This document shows, in pieces, positions 61,601-64,000 of a DNA stretch of 64,000 bases (its first letter is position 1; every line of letters begins with the position of its first letter). A program made the position numbers and the translations under genes. A model generated the notes under the pieces. The model was not told the origin of the DNA and searched no databases. It saw nothing but the letters and a program-made list of their open reading frames with translations. The stretch is from positions 20,418,501 to 20,482,500 of the forward strand of contig NC_087259.1 of the NCBI RefSeq assembly GCF_037042905.1, in the 5' to 3' direction. The DNA comes from Lytechinus pictus. Its lineage: Eukaryota; Echinodermata; Echinoidea; Temnopleuroida; Toxopneustidae.

Positions 61601-63652
61601 GCGCCCTCTGTACAGATCAAGTCAACGGCTACAATTGTTCATGTACTCCAGGTGAATGGATTAGTTATTTGTACAGTCAGTTGCATGGACACCCGAAAAT
61701 ATGCCAGCTTCCCTTGCCAGAATGGGGGCTACTGTACAGAACCCATGGTCAAATCTTATGATTGCCAGTGTATACCAAGATTGGAGGGAATAAACTGTGA
61801 GATCAGCATCGACGAGTGCTCCCTCCTAACTCCATACCAGCATTACGAGATATGTGTGGATGGGATATTGTGTACTTGGATAAAGAATTATGTATTAAAC
61901 TGTGTGAAAAGGAACCCATTCAATTGTAATAAATGTTTAGGTTATGATAAAGAGCTAAATGAGTTGAGTTGTGAATTTATATTCACAATGAATCAATATT
62001 TATTCATATTTTCTTCTGTAATTTTTATATGGGAGGGTTGGGTTGATGGAGTCTACACCACATAGAGAAGAGTTAGTCTGCTGTGCAAACCCTTCACTCG
62101 AGTAAAGGGGCCTGAATTGCAGCCTACCCATGCCTTGTGTACTGAAACAGCAAGTTTTGTATGTGCTAGTCTTTGCATGGAGACACCCTTGTTGATCAAA
62201 GTTTCAATCAGGGTCTGTAACTGCAGACTAGAGTAGAGTGGAGAAAGGGGGTGAGGGTGATCTCTTTGAGTTGGAGCTAAATCCAGCACCCATTGTAGTC
62301 AGGGACTAAACCGGATTTAAAACCTGGATGACTGAAACAATTTAAATATAATTTTGCAGGCAGTAAAATATAATGTTGAACTTTGATGCATACTGTATTT
62401 TCTATGAATTTGTAGGTTATGAGGGTATAAACTGCCAAATTGACACCCCAGAATGTGCCAGCTTTCCTTGCCAGAACGGGGGCTACTGTACAGAGCCCTC
62501 AGTCAATGCCTATGATTGCCAGTGTATACCAGGATTTGAGGGAATAAACTGCGAGATCAACATAGACGAGTGCTCCCTCTTTAATCCATGCCAGCATTAC
62601 CAGATCTGTGTGGATGGGATCAACAGCTTCCGGTGAGTGCGAATGGATTAGAAATTGGGTCAAGGGATTAAACAGGCAACACATGATTACATGCTATTTG
62701 AGCAATCTCGATATATCTGACTGATTTGTATACATTCTGATGCTCGCATATGAAGATGATGATGATGAGCACATTCACAAATGAAAAGAATCGAAATTAA
62801 TATCAAAGTAAATTTTTTTTAAGTTTCCCTTGGAAGGGCTAACCATTCTTTATTCCGTCTTGTGCCACACAGATGCCAGTGTCCCAATGGATTTGAAGGC
62901 CCTTTGTGTGAGTTCACCATCAATTCTTGCTTCAGCAATCCTTGTGTCAATGGAGCAACCTGTGTGGATGGTATATACCGCTACGACTGTGTCTGCCCTT
63001 ACGGTTACACTGGAGTCAATTGTCAAATTGACACCGATGTGTGCGACCCGCAGCCTTGCTTCCATGGTGGTACGTGTGTCAGGTTTCCGAGCAACGGATT
63101 GGACTTCACATGTCAGTGTAAGGCAGGATTTACAGGTAAATGTTTTTAGTTTTGGCCATTCCCATTTTCAATCTTTTCTGCTGTTTATCAAATCATATTG
63201 TGAGATTGAGTTTTTCCTGGTTTTTTTTTTTATTTTTTTTTACTTTTCTCTTCTTTTTTTTGTTAGTATTTTTTTCATGGATGATGCATCTTTGGCTGTA
63301 TTAAAGATTCAACATTACTTCAATTTTTCATATAAAGCAAAGGTTTCCAATCACGCACAAAATATAGTGGTCTATTTGATAACTGTATGAGTAGTGCTGA
63401 TGCAACTAAAGCTCTAACTTTGGCTATTGATATTTTGAATGTTTACAGGTCCTCGATGTGAGGGAGACATTTACGATTGTCTGTCGGACCCCTGCCAGAA
63501 TAATGGAACATGCGTAGAGAACACCAATGGGATATCGGGGTTCACGTGTGAATGCCAACCAGGATACGTGGGTCATTTCTGTCAGGAGATCTTTGTTCCG
63601 TGTTCATCAGACCCATGTATGAACGGTGCCACATGTCAAAATACAACTAGAG
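25315..63652 (+). CDS. Large secreted or membrane EGF/laminin-G protein (17 exons, 3' incomplete)
   Basis: Seventeen exons join in consistent phase into 1,452 codons; the gene runs off the right edge. Order (numbered from the ATG at 25315): signal-peptide region to about 112, LamG-like 1 (about 118-300), LamG-like 2 (about 320-490), a cysteine-rich linker (about 500-540), then 23 complete EGF-like domains and part of a 24th. Most EGFs have the calcium-binding start (D/N-I/V-D/N-E-C). Introns between EGFs are mainly phase 1, as in Notch-type genes. LamG 2 shows [15 protein letters not shown], a core LamG strand pattern. The product should act outside the cell, as matrix or as an ectodomain in adhesion or signalling. 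Notch, Crumbs, Eyes shut and fibropellins share its domain types, but LamG-LamG before a long EGF run fits none that I can name. Three intronic pseudo-exon arrays accompany it. Confidence 0.9.
26237..26505 (+). CDS. Exon 2: first half of LamG-like domain 1
   Basis: Acceptor TTATGCAG, donor GAG followed by GTACCG, phases 1 to 0. Encodes [20 protein letters not shown] and on through [20 protein letters not shown] to [14 protein letters not shown], the alternating strand pattern of a LamG sandwich. Confidence 0.9.
26858..27073 (+). CDS. Exon 3: LamG-like domain 1, central part
   Basis: Acceptor CTTTCAG, donor AGG followed by GTAAGT, phase 0 at both ends. Encodes [20 protein letters not shown] and ends [17 protein letters not shown]. 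The LYIGGY strand is a LamG signature near the domain's C-terminus. Confidence 0.9.
28645..29085 (-). mobile_element. Reverse, diverged copy of the 36616-37093 element
   Basis: Shares, in reverse, the run of words ATACCTGGTATT, AGTACCTA, GCATGCGCAG, TTTACTTTCACA and GGTGGTCTGAA with the copy at 36616-37093. The ends are more eroded here. Confidence 0.5.
29300..29425. repeat. GA-rich microsatellite
   Basis: Interrupted GA/GACA repeats over about 120 bp. Antisense frames rich in Ser, Leu and Phe across it are artefacts. Confidence 0.85.
29550..29725 (+). mobile_element. tRNA-derived SINE copy 1
   Basis: An A-box-like TGGCCCAGTGGATTAG (29556-29571) and a B-box-like GGCTTCGAATCC (29599-29610) lie about 30 bp apart. 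They are followed by a conserved body with ATCTACATT, CTCAACCCAGGTGAG and GGGTACC. Copies 2 and 3 share this layout. The body excludes a plain tRNA gene. Confidence 0.75.
31910..32226 (+). repeat. Tandem duplication of a ~158-bp purine-rich unit
   Basis: Two successive copies share AAGAAATTCAAAAGAATAT, GGGGAAAGGG, GGGGAAGGGAGAGGG and GGAAGAGTGAGAGGG in the same order. The copies differ by small indels. Confidence 0.8.
32925..33266 (+). repeat. Tandem duplication of a ~170-bp unit
   Basis: CAGTGGATATTTCATCT-like sequence, TAATCATTTCACATGGGGTA and TTTTGTTTGAGCAAAAT occur twice in order. G-runs and T-runs expanded in one copy or the other. Confidence 0.8.
34166..34350 (+). mobile_element. tRNA-derived SINE copy 2, next to exon 4
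   Basis: Has a B-box-like GGGCTCGATGCC (34221-34232) and the shared body words CTCAACCCAGGTGAG, ATGGGTACCTGG and GGAATTTATTCCTTGAAA. It ends about 46 bp before the exon 4 acceptor, inside the branch-point zone. Confidence 0.75.
34397..34635 (+). CDS. Exon 4: end of LamG 1, start of LamG 2
   Basis: Acceptor TTTCTGCAG, donor AAG followed by GTTGGT, phases 0 to 2. Encodes [20 protein letters not shown], the Cys-bearing tail of LamG 1, and then [20 protein letters not shown], the first strands of LamG 2. GC-rich in an AT-rich setting. SINE-like copies flank it on both sides. Confidence 0.9.
34770..34960 (+). mobile_element. tRNA-derived SINE copy 3
   Basis: An A-box-like TGGCCCAGTGGTTTAG (34776-34791) and a B-box GGGTTTGAATCC (34817-34828), the best B-box among the copies. 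The body matches copies 1 and 2 through GGAATTTATTCCTTGAAA. It starts about 135 bp after exon 4, in the same orientation as copy 2. Confidence 0.8.
35403..35672 (+). mobile_element. ~270-bp MITE-like element with CAGGGC ends
   Basis: Starts CAGGGCTCCATCTTACATT and ends with the inverted form AAGATGGGGCCCTG. The centre carries ATGGAAATCCATCAATG and GATGTTGACGTTGCTGGC, as in the copy at 38406-38690. Confidence 0.65.
36616..37093 (+). mobile_element. ~480-bp element with TAGGTGGTTTCA ends
   Basis: The ends are TAGGTGGTTTCAGACTGCC and, inverted, GGCGGTTTGAAACCACCTA. The centre is unusually GC-rich (GGGCGCGGGCGCCGTGGG) and contains ACTGCGCATGC. A reverse copy lies at about 28645-29085. Confidence 0.65.
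37387..37550. mobile_element. 164-bp palindromic MITE-like repeat
   Basis: The ends are CCTGGGGGGCGTTTCAT and ATGAAACACTCCCCAGG, with CTTGTCGGA words on both sides and a central CAGCCAATCAACATC. Built like the copies at 49477-49628 and 45388-45558. Confidence 0.7.
37916..38060. mobile_element. ~145-bp hairpin element with ATACCTCAGT ends
   Basis: ATACCTCAGT pairs with ACTGAGGTAT, and inside them GTAGCCGCCGTACAGCCG pairs with GCCGTACGGCGGCCGTA. A/T-rich loop. TA-rich flanks would fit a Tc1/mariner-type MITE, which is inference. Confidence 0.6.
38406..38690 (+). mobile_element. ~285-bp MITE-like element with CAGGGCCC ends
   Basis: Starts CAGGGCCCTGTCTTACAAAG and ends CTTTGTAAGACAGGGTCC. Subterminal GCGATTGATCCAATCA pairs with TGATCGGATCAATCGC. 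Same family as 35403-35672 and 19954-20258. Confidence 0.7.
39575..40255. mobile_element. Repeat of GGCCACCTGTCT units, interrupted by an insertion
   Basis: ACAGTCAAACCTAACCTGTCT at the left is inverted at the right as AGACGGGTTGGACTGT. Units such as TGGCCACCTGTCTCTA recur between 40094 and 40200. The CAGTC(A/C)AACC end recalls pogo/Tigger-type TIRs, but I could not fix a TA duplication. Confidence 0.45.
39598..40086. mobile_element. hAT-like insertion with 8-bp target duplication
   Basis: GTCTTAAT stands directly before (39590-39597) and after (40087-40094) the element. The ends carry G and C runs with GGGGGCACTCA and, inverted, TGAGTGCCCCC. About 489 bp, no transposase. It sits inside the GGCCACCTGTCT repeat, so it is the younger insertion. 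Confidence 0.7.
41362..41834. mobile_element. TTAA-flanked palindromic MITE-like element 4
   Basis: The ends are TTAAAGGGGAAGTTCACCCT and AGGGTGAACTTCCCTTTTAA. The middle has GTGACGTCATATG. Related in plan to 19027-19654 and close in its ends to 48587-48999. Confidence 0.75.
42467..42535. repeat. Self-complementary AT tandem repeat
   Basis: TGATATATCATTGATATATCA units recur in tandem. Each unit is itself palindromic, so the stretch can form cruciform arms. Confidence 0.8.
43001..43353 (+). mobile_element. ~350-bp element with ATGCCCCCGC / GCGGGGGC ends and a DR1 motif
   Basis: Left ATGCCCCCGCAGACAAAGTC is matched by right GCGGGGGCAATTGTGTCC, a repeat plan common in marine invertebrate genomes (from memory, unverified). 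AGGTCAAAGGTCA at 43181-43193 is a perfect DR1. Confidence 0.6.
44267..44360 (+). CDS. Exon 5: LamG 2
   Basis: 94 bp, acceptor CTTGCAG, donor AGG followed by GTAAGT, phases 2 to 0. Encodes [20 protein letters not shown] and [11 protein letters not shown]. The preceding intron is 9.6 kb, the longest in the window. Confidence 0.9.
44880..45090. repeat. Degenerate ATCTGAATCT / TAATCTTGATCT repeat
   Basis: Six- to ten-base words of this type recur for about 200 bp in intron 5. Low complexity, no coding signal. Confidence 0.65.
45200..45341 (+). CDS. Exon 6: LamG 2
   Basis: 142 bp, acceptor ACAACAG, donor GTAAGT, phases 0 to 1. Encodes [20 protein letters not shown] and HYVRIRRDG, the most recognisable LamG block. 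Confidence 0.9.
45388..45558. mobile_element. ~170-bp palindromic MITE-like repeat
   Basis: GATTCATAAAACTTGTTATAA pairs with TTATAACAATTTTTATGAAAC, and TTAAAAGCTACTG pairs with CAGTAGCTTTTAA. The centre reads CTGATTGGCTGA. It fills much of intron 6. Confidence 0.65.
45649..45847 (+). CDS. Exon 7: end of LamG 2
   Basis: 199 bp, acceptor CTTTTCAG, donor AAAG followed by GTGAGT, phases 1 to 2. Encodes [14 protein letters not shown] and [16 protein letters not shown], the end of the LamG fold. Repeats of its 3' end follow in the intron. Confidence 0.9.
45827..46190 (+). repeat. Degenerate tandem copies of the exon 7 end and donor
   Basis: Exon 7 ends with CAGTTCACATCAGAAAG and continues GTGAGTGAATTCTCATC. 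The same pattern returns near 45900-45945, 46034-46070 and 46146-46185 (for example ACCCAGTTCACATC followed by a GTGAATTTTCATC-like part). The copies have lost the coding frame. Confidence 0.6.
47155..47295. repeat. GA-rich microsatellite in intron 7
   Basis: GAGA/GACAGA repeats over about 140 bp, ending about 100 bp before exon 8. Antisense Ser/Leu-rich frames are artefacts. Confidence 0.85.
47395..47630 (+). CDS. Exon 8: cysteine-rich linker and EGF 1
   Basis: 236 bp, acceptor CTTTCAG, donor AAGG followed by GTGAGT, phases 2 to 1. Encodes a compact Cys cluster ([16 protein letters not shown] and [11 protein letters not shown]) and then EGF 1 ([14 protein letters not shown]). The linker is not a standard EGF. 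Confidence 0.9.
48587..48999. mobile_element. Palindromic MITE-like element 5
   Basis: AGAGGGGAACTTCAACCTGA at the left corresponds to TCAGGGTGAACTTCCCC and TTAA at the right. The left TTAA is lost. The right half carries TTTTCATCAAACCTTCACC, also found in element 4. Confidence 0.65.
49477..49628. mobile_element. 152-bp palindromic MITE-like repeat
   Basis: The ends are GGGGCCCGTTTCATATTAAG and, inverted, CTTTATGAAACAAGCCC. GGACTTGCAACT pairs with AGTTGCAAGTCC and GCCATAATGGCAACT pairs with AGTTGCCATAATGGC. The centre has CAGCCAATCAAAATC. Confidence 0.8.
50144..50754. mobile_element. TTAA-flanked palindromic MITE-like element 2
   Basis: TTAAAGGACAAGTCCACCCC at the left and GGGGTGGACTTGACCTTTAA at the right. 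The arms mirror each other through AAAATTTCATCAAAATCGGA and its complement. Ends 83 bp before exon 9. Confidence 0.8.
50838..51053 (+). CDS. Exon 9: end of EGF 1, EGF 2, most of EGF 3
   Basis: 216 bp, phase 1 at both ends. Encodes [12 protein letters not shown] and the calcium-binding [15 protein letters not shown]. The acceptor lies only 84 bp after a TTAA-flanked MITE-like element. Confidence 0.92.
51599..51721 (+). CDS. Exon 10: end of EGF 3, most of EGF 4
   Basis: 123 bp, too short to show as an ATG-started frame. The acceptor is CAAAG before GTTACACTGG and the donor is GTGAGA; phase 1 at both ends. Encodes [18 protein letters not shown], then CFNGATC and CTCAPGWEG. It joins exons 9 and 11 without loss of EGF spacing. 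Confidence 0.9.
51865..51966 (-). mobile_element. tRNA-derived SINE copy 4 (minus strand)
   Basis: On the minus strand an A-box-like AGCCGAGTGGCCAACTCCG is followed by the B-box-like GGCTTGATTCC (51899-51909) and ATCTACATTGC. The tRNA-like head is well kept; most of the body is missing. Confidence 0.65.
52050..52330. repeat. GA-rich repeat in intron 10
   Basis: Interrupted GAGA/GACAGA repeats over about 280 bp. Antisense frames at 52021-52369 are artefacts. Confidence 0.8.
53307..53640 (+). CDS. Exon 11: end of EGF 4 through EGF 7
   Basis: 334 bp, acceptor CTTTTACAG, donor GCTGG followed by GTAAGT, phases 1 to 2. Encodes EGFs starting [18 protein letters not shown] and VDECASQPC. Decayed copies of its 3' end lie just downstream. 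Confidence 0.93.
53660..53870 (+). pseudogene. Decayed tandem copies of the exon 11 end (pseudo-EGF)
   Basis: From about 53676 the sequence repeats the end of exon 11: GGATGGCAGGG, AATGCGCCTC, CAACCCTGTCT, and GCTGGGTAAG with its donor (53771-53780). A third, shorter copy starts near 53820 (GGGGGAAAACTGTTATGCAG). ATTTGCGTA at 53663 and 53809 marks a 146-bp period. Frame shifts and lost cysteines make the copies non-functional. Confidence 0.75.
53871..55955 (+). other. Rest of intron 11
   Basis: AT-rich sequence with no element I can name and no additional exon. EGF 7 continues directly from exon 11 into exon 12. Confidence 0.45.
55956..56881 (+). CDS. Exon 12: end of EGF 7 through EGF 15
   Basis: 926 bp without an intron, by far the largest exon, phases 2 to 1. 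Holds calcium-binding EGFs beginning [64 protein letters not shown] and [11 protein letters not shown]. The last has the longer C1-C3 loop of the fibrillin type. Lack of introns across eight domains suggests intron loss or later internal duplication. Confidence 0.95.
57223..57813. mobile_element. TTAA-flanked palindromic MITE-like element 3
   Basis: TTAAAGGAGAATGAAACCCTT at the left (first 20 bases matter) and GTTTCATTCTCCTTTAA at the right. Inner pairs include AGATCCTCCCATCGGCAATG / CATTGCCAATGGGAGGATCT and TGTGATATCACACACGTAC / GTACGTGTGTGACATCACA. Confidence 0.8.
57983..58186 (+). CDS. Exon 13: end of EGF 15, EGF 16, first part of EGF 17
   Basis: 204 bp, acceptor TTGAAAG, donor GGTATGT, phase 1 at both ends. 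Encodes [15 protein letters not shown], then the non-calcium-type [18 protein letters not shown] 17 is split across a 3.3-kb intron. Confidence 0.92.
58625..59592 (+). mobile_element. Repeat element A with DR1 arrays (intron 13)
   Basis: The ends are GTCTCACCTGC (58625-58635) and GCAGGTGAGAC (59555-59565). The left end is followed by a GGC-rich run, and the body by about five units of 160-190 bp. Each unit carries AACTTTGGCC, GTTGAATTACC, CATGAAACTTGG, ACTGAACATCCTG, and CAAGGTCAAAGGTCA. Perfect DR1 copies lie at 58837-58849 (with a third half-site to 58856), 59036-59048, 59199-59211 and 59361-59373. No protein. Confidence 0.75.
60235..61430 (+). mobile_element. Repeat element B with DR1 arrays (intron 13)
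   Basis: Same orientation and ends as element A: GTCTCACCTGC at 60235-60245, GCAGGTGAGAC at 61394-61404, then CCAGAGGCATTCCACTTGTT. About seven units. Perfect DR1 motifs are at 60434-60446, 60626-60638 and 60794-60806; later ones are degenerate. It ends about 80 bp before the exon 14 acceptor. Confidence 0.75.
61511..61651 (+). CDS. Exon 14: end of EGF 17, most of EGF 18
   Basis: 141 bp, acceptor TTACCCTAG, donor CCAG followed by GTGAAT (a weaker donor), phase 1 at both ends. Encodes [15 protein letters not shown] and [15 protein letters not shown]. Unspliced reading into the intron reaches a decayed copy of exon 15. Confidence 0.9.
61687..61866 (+). pseudogene. Decayed duplicate of exon 15 (pseudo-exon)
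   Basis: Runs parallel to 62446-62620. CAGAA(T/C)GGGGGCTACTGTAC, GATTGCCAGTGTATACCA and GACGAGTGCTCCCTC are shared. Translation keeps [14 protein letters not shown] and SIDECSLL. The first Cys of EGF 19 and the second Cys of EGF 20 both became Tyr, and the splice donor is gone. It starts 36 bp after exon 14. Confidence 0.85.
62416..62632 (+). CDS. Exon 15: end of EGF 18, EGF 19, most of EGF 20
   Basis: 217 bp, acceptor TTTGTAG, donor CCG followed by GTGAGT, phases 1 to 2. Encodes [15 protein letters not shown] and [17 protein letters not shown] degenerate duplicate lies about 550 bp upstream of the exon's end-to-end position (61687-61866). Confidence 0.92.
62873..63135 (+). CDS. Exon 16: end of EGF 20, EGF 21, EGF 22
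   Basis: 263 bp, acceptor CCACACAG, donor CAG followed by GTAAAT, phases 2 to 1. Encodes [15 protein letters not shown] and [15 protein letters not shown]. Neither keeps the full calcium-binding start. Confidence 0.92.
63449..63652 (+). CDS. Exon 17: end of EGF 22, EGF 23, start of EGF 24
   Basis: 204 bp, acceptor TTTACAG, donor AGAG followed by GTAGGA, phase 1 at both ends. Encodes [15 protein letters not shown] and [15 protein letters not shown]. It ends inside EGF 24, so the gene continues beyond 64000. Confidence 0.9.
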
Positions 63653-64000
63653 GTAGGAAATTAAGAGTGAAATATTTGGATGAATTGATAAAGTGATGAA
63701 AAAATATGGAAATAGGAAAACCTATATTTCATGTACTGTAATAATGATAACTTGATTTACATAGCACTTTTTACAGGGGCTTCAAGGCCAAGTTGTGATT
63801 ACCCTGGGTTAGCTAGAGCTGGCGATTTACTAGCATGTACCAAATGCAATTATCATATATTTTATATCAGCTTGTTTAAGTTAAAACTGTAGGAATAGGT
63901 TTAAGATCAAAATAGTCCTGTTTCTCCTTACTGGCTATCAATAGAAGTACATTGACGTACAGTGAGTAAGAAAGGCAAATAATGTTATCAAGTATTTGAA
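63653..64000 (+). other. Start of intron 17
   Basis: AT-rich sequence after the exon 17 donor. The rest of EGF 24 and the C-terminus lie outside the window. Confidence 0.6.

Noticed and set aside
61598..62065. 155-codon frame continuing exon 14 into the intron
   Set aside because: A mix of an off-frame part of exon 14 and the decayed exon 15 copy. EGF spacing is kept only when exon 14 splices to 62416.

Overview
The window looks like nuclear DNA of a marine invertebrate deuterostome, most likely an echinoderm and probably a sea urchin. It is AT-rich, with small exons, long introns, GT-AG splice sites and very dense dispersed repeats. The repeats include palindromic MITE-like elements, tRNA-derived SINEs, hAT-like elements, and elements carrying arrays of AGGTCA half-sites. 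The taxonomic call is inference from repeat style and from the EGF-rich gene; no database was consulted.

Region 1 (1-11000) holds no supported host gene. Its main feature is a unit of about 6.5 kb (about 2245-8705) with inverted arms of about 1.3 kb. The arms enclose a badly decayed minus-strand Ty3/Gypsy pol. A truncated LINE 3' end, a small hairpin and CAT/ATC-rich low-complexity DNA follow.

Region 2 (11187-12911, minus strand) is a small spliced gene that single-frame ORFs miss. It has a TATA box, a signal-peptide exon, and an exon encoding one transmembrane helix and an acidic tail. A short last exon is likely. The family is not recognised.

Region 3 (13000-25075) is repeat-rich intergenic DNA. 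It contains a 1,143-bp hAT-like element with a perfect 8-bp target duplication, a strong hairpin, TTAA-flanked palindromic elements and a possible TATA-less promoter near 21.5 kb.

Region 4 (25076 to beyond the right edge, plus strand) is one large gene. I could join 17 coding exons in consistent phase, giving 1,452 complete codons in the window. The order is signal peptide, two laminin-G-like domains, a short cysteine-rich linker, then 23 complete EGF-like domains and the start of a 24th. Most EGF boundaries fall at phase-1 introns. Many EGF domains carry the Notch-type O-fucose and O-glucose sequons. The protein should be extracellular or the ectodomain of a membrane protein; the C-terminus lies outside the window. 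Its general class is that of Notch, Crumbs, Eyes shut and fibropellin, but the visible order matches none that I can name confidently.

Three places in this gene show exon or exon-edge sequence that has duplicated into the next intron and decayed (after exon 7, after exon 11 and before exon 15). Its introns also hold nested mobile elements and two long elements with perfect DR1 nuclear-receptor motifs.
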